From positions 2,232,001 to 2,296,000 of the forward strand of contig NZ_LAIR01000002.1 of NCBI RefSeq assembly GCF_001247745.1: DNA of 64,000 bases, written 5' to 3'. Position numbers and translations under genes: made by a program. The DNA is from Luteipulveratus halotolerans (lineage in GTDB: Bacteria > Actinomycetota > Actinomycetes > Actinomycetales > Dermatophilaceae). Below, in pieces: positions 1 through 9,542 of this stretch (position 1 is the first letter of the stretch; every line of letters starts with the position of its first letter). Under the pieces are notes generated by a model. That model searched no databases. It worked only from the letters and a program-made list of their open reading frames with translations, and was not told the DNA's origin.

Positions 1-966
1 CTCGATGAGGGTGAGCACGTCACCCATGTCGAGGATGCGCGAGGCCATCCGGTCGGGGTGGAAGACCTCGATGTCCTTGGTCTGCTCACCGACCGAGGCG
101 TACATGATCGGCCGGCCGGTGACCGAGGCGACCGAGAGCGCCGCACCACCGCGGGCGTCACCGTCGAGCTTGGACAGCACGACACCGGTGAAGTCGACGC
201 CGTCCTGGAACGCCAGGGCCGTGTCGACGGCGGCCTGACCGATCATCGCGTCGATGACGAACAGCACCTCGTCGGGCTGGATCTCGTCGCGGATGTCGCG
301 GGCCTGCTGCATGAGGTTCTCGTCGACCGCGAGGCGACCGGCGGTGTCGACGATGACCACGTCGTAGCCGCGCACCTTGGCCTGACCGACACCGGCGCGA
401 GCCACCCACACCGGGTCACCGAAGGACTGGGTGCCCTCACCGGACTCGGTGACGGCGTCGTGGCCTCCGACGTTGCCCCGCTCGGGGGCGAAGCAGACGA
501 CCTCGGCGCGCTCGGCGACGACCTCGAGCTGGGTGACGGCGTTGGGCCGCTGCAGGTCGGCCGCGACGAGCAACGGGTAGTGGCCCTGGTCCTTGAGCAG
601 CTTGGCGAGCTTGCCGGCGAACGTGGTCTTACCCGAACCCTGCAGACCGGCCAGCATGATCACGGTCGGCGGCTGCTTGGCCAGCCGCAGCTGACGGGTC
701 TCGCCGCCGAGGATGCCGACGAGCTCGTCGTTGACGATCTTGACGACCTGCTGGCCCGGGTTGAGCGCCTGGCTCACCTCGGCGCCGAGCGCGCGCTCAC
801 GCACGCCGCGGGTGAACTCCTTGACGACCGGCAGGGCGACGTCGGCATCGAGCAGCGCCAGGCGGATGTCGCGCACGGTGGCGTTGACGTCGGACTCGGT
901 CAGGCGTCCCTTGCCGCGCAGGTTCTTGAAGGTCGCGGTCAGGCGGTCGGACAGGCTGGTGAACAC
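1..966 (-). CDS. ffh: Signal recognition particle protein Ffh (3' end outside window)
   Basis: GTPase of the signal recognition particle; it binds 4.5S RNA and signal peptides and hands ribosomes to FtsY at the membrane. Residues 1-322 are present, covering the N domain and most of the G domain. The P-loop GLQGSGKTT is near residue 107 and DTAGRL near 207. The C-terminal part, including the methionine-rich M domain, lies beyond the left edge. GTG 966 is chosen because the family N-terminus (SDRLTATFKNLRGKG) follows directly and a TACCCT hexamer sits 8 nt upstream with no Shine-Dalgarno, as in leaderless genes. Odd: about 15 extra residues (roughly 166-181, VGGHDAVTESGEGTQSF region) separate APERGN from GDPV in the G domain. 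ftsY lies 7 kb away on the same strand. Confidence 0.95.
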   Translation of the reverse strand, partial: MFTSLSDRLTATFKNLRGKGRLTESDVNATVRDIRLALLDADVALPVVKEFTRGVRERALGAEVSQALNPGQQVVKIVNDELVGILGGETRQLRLAKQPPTVIMLAGLQGSGKTTFAGKLAKLLKDQGHYPLLVAADLQRPNAVTQLEVVAERAEVVCFAPERGNVGGHDAVTESGEGTQSFGDPVWVARAGVGQAKVRGYDVVIVDTAGRLAVDENLMQQARDIRDEIQPDEVLFVIDAMIGQAAVDTALAFQDGVDFTGVVLSKLDGDARGGAALSVASVTGRPIMYASVGEQTKDIEVFHPDRMASRILDMGDVLTLIE

Positions 967-974
967 AAGGACCT

Positions 975-980
975 AGGGTA
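975..980 (-). promoter_or_regulatory. Putative leaderless promoter -10 of ffh
   Basis: On the minus strand TACCCT is followed by 8 nt and then GTG. No ribosome binding site is visible in between, so transcription probably starts at or next to the start codon. Only the hexamer and spacing support this. Confidence 0.4.
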
Positions 981-1027
981 GTTGGTCATCGACAGTGCGC
1001 TGCACGCCTGCCGCCGGGCGAGATCGT

Positions 1028-3400
1028 TCAGACCGTTCCCAGGCCGTCGCAGGCGTCGATGAGCGCGGCGATCAGCTGAGCGACGGTCGGCGGCGACACG
1101 CTCTGACCGCCGGCACCGGTGACGTAGAACGTGTCGAGCGTCTGCCCTGCGTACGTCGCGACGTGCGCGCTGCGGACGCCGAGCCCGAACCGCGCGAACG
1201 TCATGCCGATGTCGCGCAGGAGACCGGGCCGGTCGGGCGAGCGCACCTCGATGACCGTGGCGTCGCGTGATCCGTCGGGTACGACGGCTGCCCGGGTCAG
1301 GGTGTCGCCCGTGAGCCGGCGCGACTCGTGACGCCGCTGCTCGAGCGGTCGCAGCGGTGAACGGTCACCTGTGGCGAGGCGGCGCAGTCCTCGCGCGAGT
1401 GCGTCGGCCGCCGGCAGGTCGCCGTCCGGCATCTCGACGTGCCAGGTGTTGACCGCAGTGCCCTCGTGGGTGCGCAGCCGCGCGGAGCGGACGACGGCGC
1501 CGTGCGCGGCGAGCAGGCCCGCGGTGTCGGCGAACAGCCCGAGCCGGTCTCGGTCGGCGACGTCGACGCGGGCGCCGCCCTCGACGACCGTGACCTCGAC
1601 GTGCGCCTCGCCGATCATCAGGCGGTCCAGGACGGGCTGGGTCAGCAGGTCGCCTGCGTCCTGCGGCTCGGCCGGGACCACACGACGCTCGGACAGGGCT
1701 GCGCGCGCGTGCTCGGTGAGCTCCTGCACGAGTCGTGCCCGCCACGTGGTCCAGGCCGTCGGCCCGGCAGCGATCGCGTCGGCCTCGGTGAGCGTACGCA
1801 GCTGCTCGAGCAGGTCGGCGCGCTCCTCGACCGCACCGACCAGCGCTCGTACGGTCTGCGGGTCCTGCGGGTCGCGCCGGGTGGCGAGGTCGATGAGACT
1901 GAGGTGCTCGCGGACGAGCAGCTCGACGGACGCGACGTCATCCGCGTCGAACCCCATCCGCGCCGCGATGCTCGCGGCGACCGGTGCGCCCTCGACCGCG
2001 TGGTCGTGGACGCCGGCGATCTTGCCGATGTCGTGCAGCAGCGCCGTCACGAGCAGCAGGTCGGGCCGGTCGACCGACAGCCGTCGCCGGCTCGCCTCGA
2101 CGACGGTCTCGATGAGGTGCCGGTCGACGGTGTAGCGATGGACGGCGTTGCGCTGGGGGCGGCTGCGGACGGCCTTCCACTCGGGCAGCCACCGGCCGAC
2201 GACGCCCGACATGTCCAGCGCCTCCCAGACCTGGACCAGGCCAGGACCGCTCGCGAGCAGGTCGAGGAAGGCGTCGCGGATGGCGTCCGGCCAGGGCGCG
2301 GGCAGCGGACCGATGTCACGGGTGAGGTTGGCGACCGTCGTCGGTGCCAGGGGGAGCCCCCGTCGCGCCGCCGCACCAGCAGCGCGCAGCAGCAGGAGGG
2401 GGTCGCCGGTCGGCACGAGGCCACGGCCCAGCACCACCTCGCCGTCGTGCTCGAACAGGCCGTAGCCGAGCGGCGTGAGCACCGGACGACGCGGACCGGC
2501 CCGCAGGGTCCGGGCACGTTGCGCCTGGGCCGAGCGTCGCATCGTGCTGTCCAGAGCGAACGACACCTGCCGCGACGCCGAGACCACCGAGGTCAGCAGC
2601 GCATCGGCGTCGGGATGGCCGAGCAGCGCGGCGACGGCGTCCTGGTCCTCGCGGCCGAGCCGGTCGCGGCCACGGCCGGTGACCACGTGCAGGGCGTCGC
2701 GCACGTCGAGCAGCTGGTCGTACGCCGCGTCGACCTGACCGTGCGGACGGTCCGCGAGCCAGGCGGCCGTGAGCGCGCGCAGCACCGTCATGTCGCGCAG
2801 GCCGCCGCGCGCCTCCTTCAGGTCCGGCTCGATGGACGTGGTGAGGTCGCCGTGGCGCTCGTGACGCTGCCGCATGCCTTCGATGAGCTCCGGCAGACGC
2901 TTGCGCGCGTTGGAGCGCCAGTCGTGGGCGATGCTCTGGCGCACACCCGACACCACGACGGGGTCACCCGCTATCCACTCCAGGTCCAGCAGACCGACCG
3001 CGGCGCTGAGGTCAGCGCTCGCGACCTGTCGGCACTCGCCCAGCGTGCGCACCGAGTGGTCCAGGCGCGCGCCCGAGTCCCAGACGGGGTACCAGATCCG
3101 GTCTGCGAGCGCGACGACGTCGTCGCTGCGCACACTGCGTCCGTCGTGCAGCAGGACCAGGTCGTAGTCACTGAGGGGGCCGGCGTCGCCTCGGGCCAGG
3201 CTGCCGACCGCCGCGAGCGCGACGCCGTCCTCCCGCCCGGCCGTGGTCCGGCGTACGGCCTCGTCCCAGACGTCACCGAGCCAGCTGCGCCCGTACGCCG
3301 TCAGCCGGGTCCGGCGCTCGCGCCCCGCACCCGAGCGGGTGAAGTCGCGCGTCGCGGCCAGATCCAACCGGGTCGTCGTGTGCTGAGCTGCGGCGTTCAT
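1028..3400 (-). CDS. glnD: PII nucleotidylyltransferase GlnD
   Basis: Bifunctional sensor that attaches a nucleotide to PII under nitrogen limitation and removes it under excess; in actinobacteria the known reaction is adenylylation of the PII tyrosine rather than uridylylation. The 790-residue protein has the nucleotidyltransferase signature GSLARGD...SDYD near residues 66-80, an HD-domain motif LLHDIGK near 445, and two C-terminal ACT repeats (about 605-790) that would sense glutamine. ATG 3400 is preceded by AAAGAGG. It is the last gene of amt-glnB-glnD and is separated from glnB by 76 bp that hold a strong hairpin, which could lower its expression relative to glnB. Length and domain order are normal for the family. 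Confidence 0.95.
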   Translation of the reverse strand: MNAAAQHTTTRLDLAATRDFTRSGAGRERRTRLTAYGRSWLGDVWDEAVRRTTAGREDGVALAAVGSLARGDAGPLSDYDLVLLHDGRSVRSDDVVALADRIWYPVWDSGARLDHSVRTLGECRQVASADLSAAVGLLDLEWIAGDPVVVSGVRQSIAHDWRSNARKRLPELIEGMRQRHERHGDLTTSIEPDLKEARGGLRDMTVLRALTAAWLADRPHGQVDAAYDQLLDVRDALHVVTGRGRDRLGREDQDAVAALLGHPDADALLTSVVSASRQVSFALDSTMRRSAQAQRARTLRAGPRRPVLTPLGYGLFEHDGEVVLGRGLVPTGDPLLLLRAAGAAARRGLPLAPTTVANLTRDIGPLPAPWPDAIRDAFLDLLASGPGLVQVWEALDMSGVVGRWLPEWKAVRSRPQRNAVHRYTVDRHLIETVVEASRRRLSVDRPDLLLVTALLHDIGKIAGVHDHAVEGAPVAASIAARMGFDADDVASVELLVREHLSLIDLATRRDPQDPQTVRALVGAVEERADLLEQLRTLTEADAIAAGPTAWTTWRARLVQELTEHARAALSERRVVPAEPQDAGDLLTQPVLDRLMIGEAHVEVTVVEGGARVDVADRDRLGLFADTAGLLAAHGAVVRSARLRTHEGTAVNTWHVEMPDGDLPAADALARGLRRLATGDRSPLRPLEQRRHESRRLTGDTLTRAAVVPDGSRDATVIEVRSPDRPGLLRDIGMTFARFGLGVRSAHVATYAGQTLDTFYVTGAGGQSVSPPTVAQLIAALIDACDGLGTV

Positions 3401-3425
3401 CGGCGAACCTCTTTCACGTGGGAGA

Positions 3426-3461
3426 TGACCGGCGGAGCCGTGGGGGCGGCTCCGCCGGTCA
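3426..3461 (-). terminator. Perfect 15-bp hairpin between glnB and glnD
   Basis: The arms TGACCGGCGGAGCCG (3426-3440) and its exact complement (3447-3461) flank a 6-nt loop. No T-run follows on the minus strand. It could be a partial terminator or an RNA-processing/stabilising hairpin inside the operon. Confidence 0.55.
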
Positions 3462-3476
3462 CGTCAGTGGCGGACC

Positions 3477-3811
3477 TCAGAGCGCGGTGGCGCCGCGCTC
3501 GCCGGTCCGGACCCGGACGACGTCGTCGACCGGGATCGTCCAGACCTTGCCGTCGCCGATGCGTCCGGTCTGCGACGCCTTGACGATCACGTCGACCACG
3601 GACGCGGCGTCCATGTCCTCGACGATGACCTCGAGGCGCACCTTCGGGACGAAGTCGACGGTGTACTCGGCGCCGCGGTAGACCTCGCTGTGACCGCGCT
3701 GGCGGCCATAGCCACTGGCCTCGCTCACCGTCATTCCGGCGATGCCGTAGGCCTCCAGCGCCTCCTTGACCTCATCGAGCTTGAACGGCTTGATGATGGC
3801 GGTGACGAGCT

Positions 3812-3815
<4 letters not shown>
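3477..3815 (-). CDS. glnB: Nitrogen regulatory protein PII (GlnB/GlnK)
   Basis: Trimeric cytosolic signal protein that binds ATP/ADP and 2-oxoglutarate and controls the Amt channel and nitrogen regulators. At 112 residues it is the usual length. The T-loop is intact and carries Tyr-51 (sequence GAEYTVDF), the residue modified by GlnD; the C-terminal signature TGRIGDGKVW is present around 83-92. Its ATG overlaps the amt stop codon by 4 bp (ATGA), so the two are probably translationally coupled. Pairing with amt makes this the GlnK type in function, which sequesters AmtB when ammonium is plentiful. Confidence 0.96.
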
Positions 3816-5191
<1,376 letters not shown>

Positions 5192-5215
5192 GGGCCAGAA
5201 CCCTCCCCAACGGCC

Positions 5216-5242
5216 GTTTCGTCAGGCGTGCCCTCGTGTTAC
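5216..5242 (-). promoter_or_regulatory. Weak GlnR-like site upstream of amt
   Basis: On the minus strand GTAAC (5242-5238) and GAAAC (5220-5216) are separated by 17 nt, 25-50 bp before the amt start codon. These resemble the two kinds of half-site in actinobacterial GlnR boxes, but the spacing is not canonical (6 nt between adjacent half-sites). Confidence 0.2.
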
Positions 5243-5340
5243 GTCGATGTTGCGGGCCGGCCGGGCGCGTAAACCTTCCGTGTCGTGCACGACGGAGGTC
5301 TCATGCTGCGAGACCGGCCGGGCGGAGTGATACTGGACAC

Positions 5341-6261
5341 GTGTCTGCACCGCTGCTGCTCGACCGACCGCTGGCTCCGTTGCGTGGCCTGCACGACGTC
5401 GTACGCCATCGCGCCGCCATGGCGCTGCAAGGTCGGGTCGCCGGGGCCGAGGCGCTCGAGCGCGCGGACCGGATCTGGGGCACGCCGGGCGAGCGCTGGT
5501 TCACCCCGGATGACCCGATCTGGCGGGTCCACATCGACGCCGCGATGTTCGTGGGCGGCCTGAGGGCACTGCTGCTGCAGTCGTTGCACCCCCTCGCCCT
5601 CGCCGGAGTCACCGACCACTCCGGCTACCGCGGCGACCCGTGGGGCCGGCTGCAGCGCACGAGCGGGTTCATCTCGACCACGACGTTCGGCACCGTCGCC
5701 GACGCCGAGCGCCTGCTCGCCCGGATCCGCGGCATCCACCGACGCGTGCACGGCACCACCGCCGACGGGCGCGCCTATCGCGCCGACGACCCGCACCTGC
5801 TCGCCTGGGTTCACGCTGCTGAGGCCGAGTCGTTCCTGGTCACCCATCAGCACTTCGGCCGCAGGCGTCTTTCCGACGCCGACGCCGATACGTACGTCGC
5901 GCAGATCGGTTCGGTCGCAGCCCGGCTCGGTGTCCCCGACCCTCCCCGGACCGTCGCGGAGCTGCGTGAGGTGCTCGCGTCGTACGACGACGAGCTCGAC
6001 GGCTCGCCGCTGGCGCGCGACACCGCACGGTTCGTGATGCTGGAGCCCCCGATGCCGCTGGCCGCCCGACCGGGCTACGGGCTGCTGGTGAGCGGCGCCG
6101 TCGCAACCCTCTCGCCCGCAGCGCGACGGATGCTCGGCATCCCGCTGCCACCGGGCGCCCGTACGGCCTTGCAGGTGTGCGGGCTGGCCGGCGCGGGTGC
6201 GGTGCGGTGGATGCTCAGTGACCCGGTCGTACGACGGGCGCGCAGCCTGCGGACATCATGA
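5341..6261 (+). CDS. DUF2236 (MpaB-like) oxygenase-family protein
   Basis: Member of the DUF2236/MpaB' family, heme-b proteins related to latex-clearing protein; the natural substrate is usually unknown. The family signature is seen as GLRALLLQSLHPLALAGV (about residues 72-89), followed by RLQRTSGF and a conserved TxFG segment, and by histidines around THQHFG that could serve the heme. GTG 5341 gives 306 residues, usual for the family, and has GGAG 12 nt upstream; an earlier in-frame ATG would add 35 arginine-rich residues unlike the family. The 3' end overlaps the convergent secreted-protein gene by 6 bp. Confidence 0.8.
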   Translation: MSAPLLLDRPLAPLRGLHDVVRHRAAMALQGRVAGAEALERADRIWGTPGERWFTPDDPIWRVHIDAAMFVGGLRALLLQSLHPLALAGVTDHSGYRGDPWGRLQRTSGFISTTTFGTVADAERLLARIRGIHRRVHGTTADGRAYRADDPHLLAWVHAAEAESFLVTHQHFGRRRLSDADADTYVAQIGSVAARLGVPDPPRTVAELREVLASYDDELDGSPLARDTARFVMLEPPMPLAARPGYGLLVSGAVATLSPAARRMLGIPLPPGARTALQVCGLAGAGAVRWMLSDPVVRRARSLRTS

Positions 6262-7044
6262 CCAGCTGCAGGTCGCGGCCTTGTCGAGAGCCTTGTCGGC
6301 CTTGCCGTAACCCGACAGCTGCGACCCGGCCTGCTTGACCATGCTTCGCCACATCGTCATGTAGGCGCCGAAGTCGGCCCCGCCCTCGTCGTGCGGCTTG
6401 GACTTCATCATCTCCAGGTGGTGCGACCACGAGGCGACGATCGGGCGCCCGGCCGCTGCGACCGGCGCCAGCGCTGAGGCGCGCCTCGCGCAGGCCTTCG
6501 CCGCGGCAGCGTCGACGCCGGACACGGCACCCATGCGTGCGCACGCTCCGGCCGTCGGCCGGTAGGCCGCATCGGCCTTCGTGAACGTCGAGACGTCGGT
6601 CGGGCCGAGCTTCTTGGAGGCGGCCCAGCGCTTCTTGGCCTCAGCCTCGGAGATCTTGCCCGCGTCGACGAGCACCTGGCTGCTGGTGTGCGTCCGCCAG
6701 TGCGCCGCCGCCGGACGGGCGGCGGCTGCGACGGCCTCGCCGGCCTTGACCTCGGCCGTGCAGGCGGCGACCGCGGGCGGGCGACCGGCGGCGGACACGC
6801 TGGTGGTCGGCGCAGGCTCCGACGAGGCCGCGCTCACCGGCGATGAGGTGTGGGCGGCGTGCTCGGCGCCGCTCGTCACGGGCGGCGTCGTGCGGCTGGG
6901 GGGCCTCGTCGCGTTGCGACCGCCGTCGTCCAGCCCGGTGAACGCCACGACGGCAGCGCCTCCACCGGCCACCAGCGCCAACGCCGTCAGCAACGGCACC
7001 AACCAGCCCCCGGCGCGGCTCGTGGCCGCGTGCCTCCCCGCCAT
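6256..7044 (-). CDS. Predicted secreted or membrane-anchored protein, unknown function
   Basis: Not recognised. The 262-residue product has one strong hydrophobic segment (about residues 14-35) after a short basic N-terminus, then a proline/serine/threonine-rich linker (about 40-90), then an alanine-rich globular region with three cysteines. This suggests an extracytoplasmic domain on a stalk, or a signal peptide cleaved near residue 35. Histidine, methionine and tryptophan residues cluster in WSHHLEMMKSKPHDEGG (about 204-221), which could bind a metal; that is speculation. It converges with the DUF2236 gene and stands alone. Confidence 0.7.
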   Translation of the reverse strand: MAGRHAATSRAGGWLVPLLTALALVAGGGAAVVAFTGLDDGGRNATRPPSRTTPPVTSGAEHAAHTSSPVSAASSEPAPTTSVSAAGRPPAVAACTAEVKAGEAVAAAARPAAAHWRTHTSSQVLVDAGKISEAEAKKRWAASKKLGPTDVSTFTKADAAYRPTAGACARMGAVSGVDAAAAKACARRASALAPVAAAGRPIVASWSHHLEMMKSKPHDEGGADFGAYMTMWRSMVKQAGSQLSGYGKADKALDKAATCSWS

Positions 7045-7183
7045 GAGCCAAACAGTGACACACCGTTGACCGCCTCTTGGAACTTTCTCTGATATTGCGA
7101 ACTAGCGCACACAGTGCGGACGGATCGCACATCCTGGTGCCGAGCAGCCGGTCTCGCCGGCTCCCTGGCCGGGAGGTCGACGC

Positions 7184-7774
7184 GTGGCCGCTGTGATGCC
7201 CGGGCCTGCCCCACTGGGCCCGCCCCGCCTGCAGCGCCGACCCCTCGCCGCTCGCCCGTGGCTCGCGTCGTTACTGGTGACGTCCGCCTGGGGCCTGTGC
7301 CTGGTCGTCTGCTCGACGACGACTCCGCCGCCGGCCTGGCTCGGCGACATCGCCCGCGCCGGCCATGTGCTCGCACTGGTGCTGTCGTTCGGCGTGATCA
7401 CCCTGGTCGACTGGTACGGCCTGATGTGGGTGATCGGGCGACGCCGCCGGCGCGACTCGACCGACCTGGCCGACACGGCGCAGCCGCTGATCTGGGCCGG
7501 GATCGTCCTGCTACTGCTCACGGGTGCGGCGCTGCACCCCGACATGCACCACCCGCGCAGCTGGCTCAAGCTCACCGCAGTGCTGCTGATCATGCTCAAC
7601 GGCGTCCAGGCCGCTCGCGTCTCGGAGCACCTGCGGGCGCTGCGCCCGACTGCGCCCTATCTCTCGGCGCCCTCGTGGGTGCGCCGACGGGTCGCGCTCA
7701 CGGTCGGCGTCTCGCAGCTCGCGTGGTGGACCGCGATCGTGATCGGGTTCGTCACCTCGACCGGCCGACGCTGA
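7184..7774 (+). CDS. Four-helix integral membrane protein, unknown function
   Basis: A 196-residue protein with hydrophobic segments at about 27-45, 58-80, 102-120 and 168-190. Basic clusters (RRRRR at about 86-90) on the cytoplasmic side suggest a four-helix topology. A histidine in the second helix (AGHVLALVL) and histidines in the HPDMHHP loop might bind heme or metal, but no known family was recognised. GTG 7184 is chosen because GGGAGG lies 8 nt upstream. The gene converges on ftsY, and its last codons form one arm of the shared terminator hairpin. Confidence 0.75.
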   Translation: MAAVMPGPAPLGPPRLQRRPLAARPWLASLLVTSAWGLCLVVCSTTTPPPAWLGDIARAGHVLALVLSFGVITLVDWYGLMWVIGRRRRRDSTDLADTAQPLIWAGIVLLLLTGAALHPDMHHPRSWLKLTAVLLIMLNGVQAARVSEHLRALRPTAPYLSAPSWVRRRVALTVGVSQLAWWTAIVIGFVTSTGRR

Positions 7775-7793
7775 GCGGCGACCGGTCGAGGTG
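7753..7793. terminator. Bidirectional hairpin between the membrane protein gene and ftsY
   Basis: The 12-bp arms CACCTCGACCGG (7753-7764) and CCGGTCGAGGTG (7782-7793) are perfectly complementary. The left arm is inside the end of the upstream coding sequence. It is placed to stop transcription from both convergent genes. Confidence 0.6.
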
Positions 7794-7804
7794 GGACGCA
7801 GGGA

Positions 7805-9079
7805 TCAGTCGAGAACGGCGTCGACGAACGCGGCCGGGTCGAACGGCGCGAGGTCGTCCGGTCCCTCACCCAGGCCGACCAGCTTGACCGGCACGCCGAG
7901 CGCGCGCTGGACCGCGACCACGATGCCGCCCTTGGCGGTGCCGTCGAGCTTGGTGAGGACGATGCCGGTGACGTCGACCGCCTGGGAGAACACCTCGGCC
8001 TGACGCATGCCGTTCTGACCGGTGGTGGCGTCCAGCACCAGCAGCACCTCGTCGATGGGGCTCTGCTTCTCGATGACACGCTTGATCTTGCCCAGCTCGT
8101 CCATGAGGTTGGACTTGTTGTGCAGACGGCCGGCCGTGTCGACCAGCACGACGTCGGCCTCGGTCTCGGCGCCGCCCTTGACCGCGTCGAACGCGACCGC
8201 GGCCGGGTCGGCTCCTTCACGGTCCGAACGCACCGTCGCGACGCCCACCCGGTCGCCCCAGGTCTCGAGCTGATCTGCGGCAGCCGCACGGAAGGTGTCG
8301 GCGGCGCCGAGCACGACGTCCTTGTCCTCGGCGACCAGCACGCGGGCGAGCTTGCCGACGGTCGTGGTCTTGCCGGTGCCGTTGACGCCCACGACGAGGA
8401 CGACCGCCGGGCGGCCGTCGATGCGGGTGGCGGCGATCCGCCGGTCCATCGTCGGGTTGACCTGCTTGAGCAGCTCCTCGTGCAGCCAGCCACGCACCTC
8501 GTCCTCGTCGGGGACGCCCGCGACCTGGACGCGCTGCTTGAGCGAGTCGACGATCTCGGTCGTGGCCTCGACGCCCAGATCGGCCTGCAGGAGGGTGTCC
8601 TCGACGTCCTCCCAGGCCTCGTCGTCGAGCTTGCCGCCGGCGAGCAGCGACAGCAGGGCCTTGCCGAGCGCGGTGTTGGAGCGTGAGAGGCGCTCACGCA
8701 GCCGGACCATGCGCCCCCGCGCGGACTCGGGCTTCTCCAGCGCCGGGGTCGGAGGCGCCTCGACGACCTCCGGCTCGCTCGGGGCGGGCGGAGCGCTCTC
8801 GTCGACCGGAGGCTGCGCGGGAGGCGGAGCGGTCGGCGTACTCGGACGGTCGATCGTGCCGACCCCGCCGCCGGTGTCGATCTTGGCGGAGGTCTTGTAG
8901 GTGTTGGCCTTGGGTGGCGTCCGCTCTGGGGCTTGTGGCGCCTGTGCGCGCTCCTGCGGCAGCTGCTTGGTCTGCCCACCACGCCCCCGCAGCAGGCCGA
9001 CCACGAAGATCAGACCCGCGATCGCTGCGAGCGTGACGACGGTCAAGATCACCCAGAGCTCATCCACGCGCCCCATCAT
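7805..9079 (-). CDS. ftsY: Signal recognition particle receptor FtsY
   Basis: Membrane-bound GTPase that receives the Ffh-ribosome complex. Residues about 8-30 form one transmembrane helix, the actinobacterial way of anchoring. A proline-rich acidic linker follows (about 35-120), then the NG domain with P-loop GVNGTGKTTT near 231, DTAGRL near 307 and TKLDGTAKGG near 380. At 424 residues it is normal. ATG 9079 or the next ATG 9076 could start. It follows smc and a small membrane protein in the same direction, the standard actinobacterial order. Confidence 0.96.
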   Translation of the reverse strand: MMGRVDELWVILTVVTLAAIAGLIFVVGLLRGRGGQTKQLPQERAQAPQAPERTPPKANTYKTSAKIDTGGGVGTIDRPSTPTAPPPAQPPVDESAPPAPSEPEVVEAPPTPALEKPESARGRMVRLRERLSRSNTALGKALLSLLAGGKLDDEAWEDVEDTLLQADLGVEATTEIVDSLKQRVQVAGVPDEDEVRGWLHEELLKQVNPTMDRRIAATRIDGRPAVVLVVGVNGTGKTTTVGKLARVLVAEDKDVVLGAADTFRAAAADQLETWGDRVGVATVRSDREGADPAAVAFDAVKGGAETEADVVLVDTAGRLHNKSNLMDELGKIKRVIEKQSPIDEVLLVLDATTGQNGMRQAEVFSQAVDVTGIVLTKLDGTAKGGIVVAVQRALGVPVKLVGLGEGPDDLAPFDPAAFVDAVLD

Positions 9080-9171
9080 GGCAAAGGCTCAGCCCGGGCA
9101 GCAGTCCCCTGCAGGGCGGGTCGCCGATCCGCGCGGTGCGAGGCGGTCTGCGACGGCAGTCGGAAGGGTCT

Positions 9172-9420
9172 CTAGTCGCCGGTCTCGGTGCGCTGGGCGA
9201 CCGAGGCCGTCCGGTTGCGCGCGGCGCGAGCGGCGCTGCCGGTCGCGTCCTTGGCGGACGAGACGACCTTGTCGGTGCGTCGGGCCACGCCCGAGACGAC
9301 TTCTTCGCCGCGCTCGGTGAGCAGCTGCTTGCCCTCACGACGTGCGGGCACGGCGACGATCCCGACCACCGCCGCACCGAGCAGGACGCACACGAACATC
9401 GCGAGAATCAGCCACACCAT
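9172..9420 (-). CDS. Small membrane protein between smc and ftsY
   Basis: An 82-residue protein with a single N-terminal hydrophobic helix (residues 2-26) followed by a charged, alanine- and threonine-rich cytoplasmic tail likely to be helical or disordered. Short proteins of this shape are often seen between smc and ftsY in actinobacteria, but I know of no function. It ends with TAG and lies 92 bp before ftsY and 122 bp after smc, so it may be in the same transcript. Confidence 0.65.
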   Translation of the reverse strand: MVWLILAMFVCVLLGAAVVGIVAVPARREGKQLLTERGEEVVSGVARRTDKVVSSAKDATGSAARAARNRTASVAQRTETGD

Positions 9421-9542
9421 GGGTCATAGTGTGCTCACTCACCTGGGAGTTCCCCAAACCGGCTCGCCACGCTGCCTGTGAGTCTCTGGTGGGTTCAGGT
9501 GCGGTTCATCCGCGAGCCACCCGACCGTCGTACGAGCGTGGT

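Noticed and set aside
1439..3583. 714-residue plus-strand frame opposite glnD
   Set aside because: Antisense shadow of glnD; no recognisable domain, and it runs past glnD into the glnB spacer and gene without a start signal.
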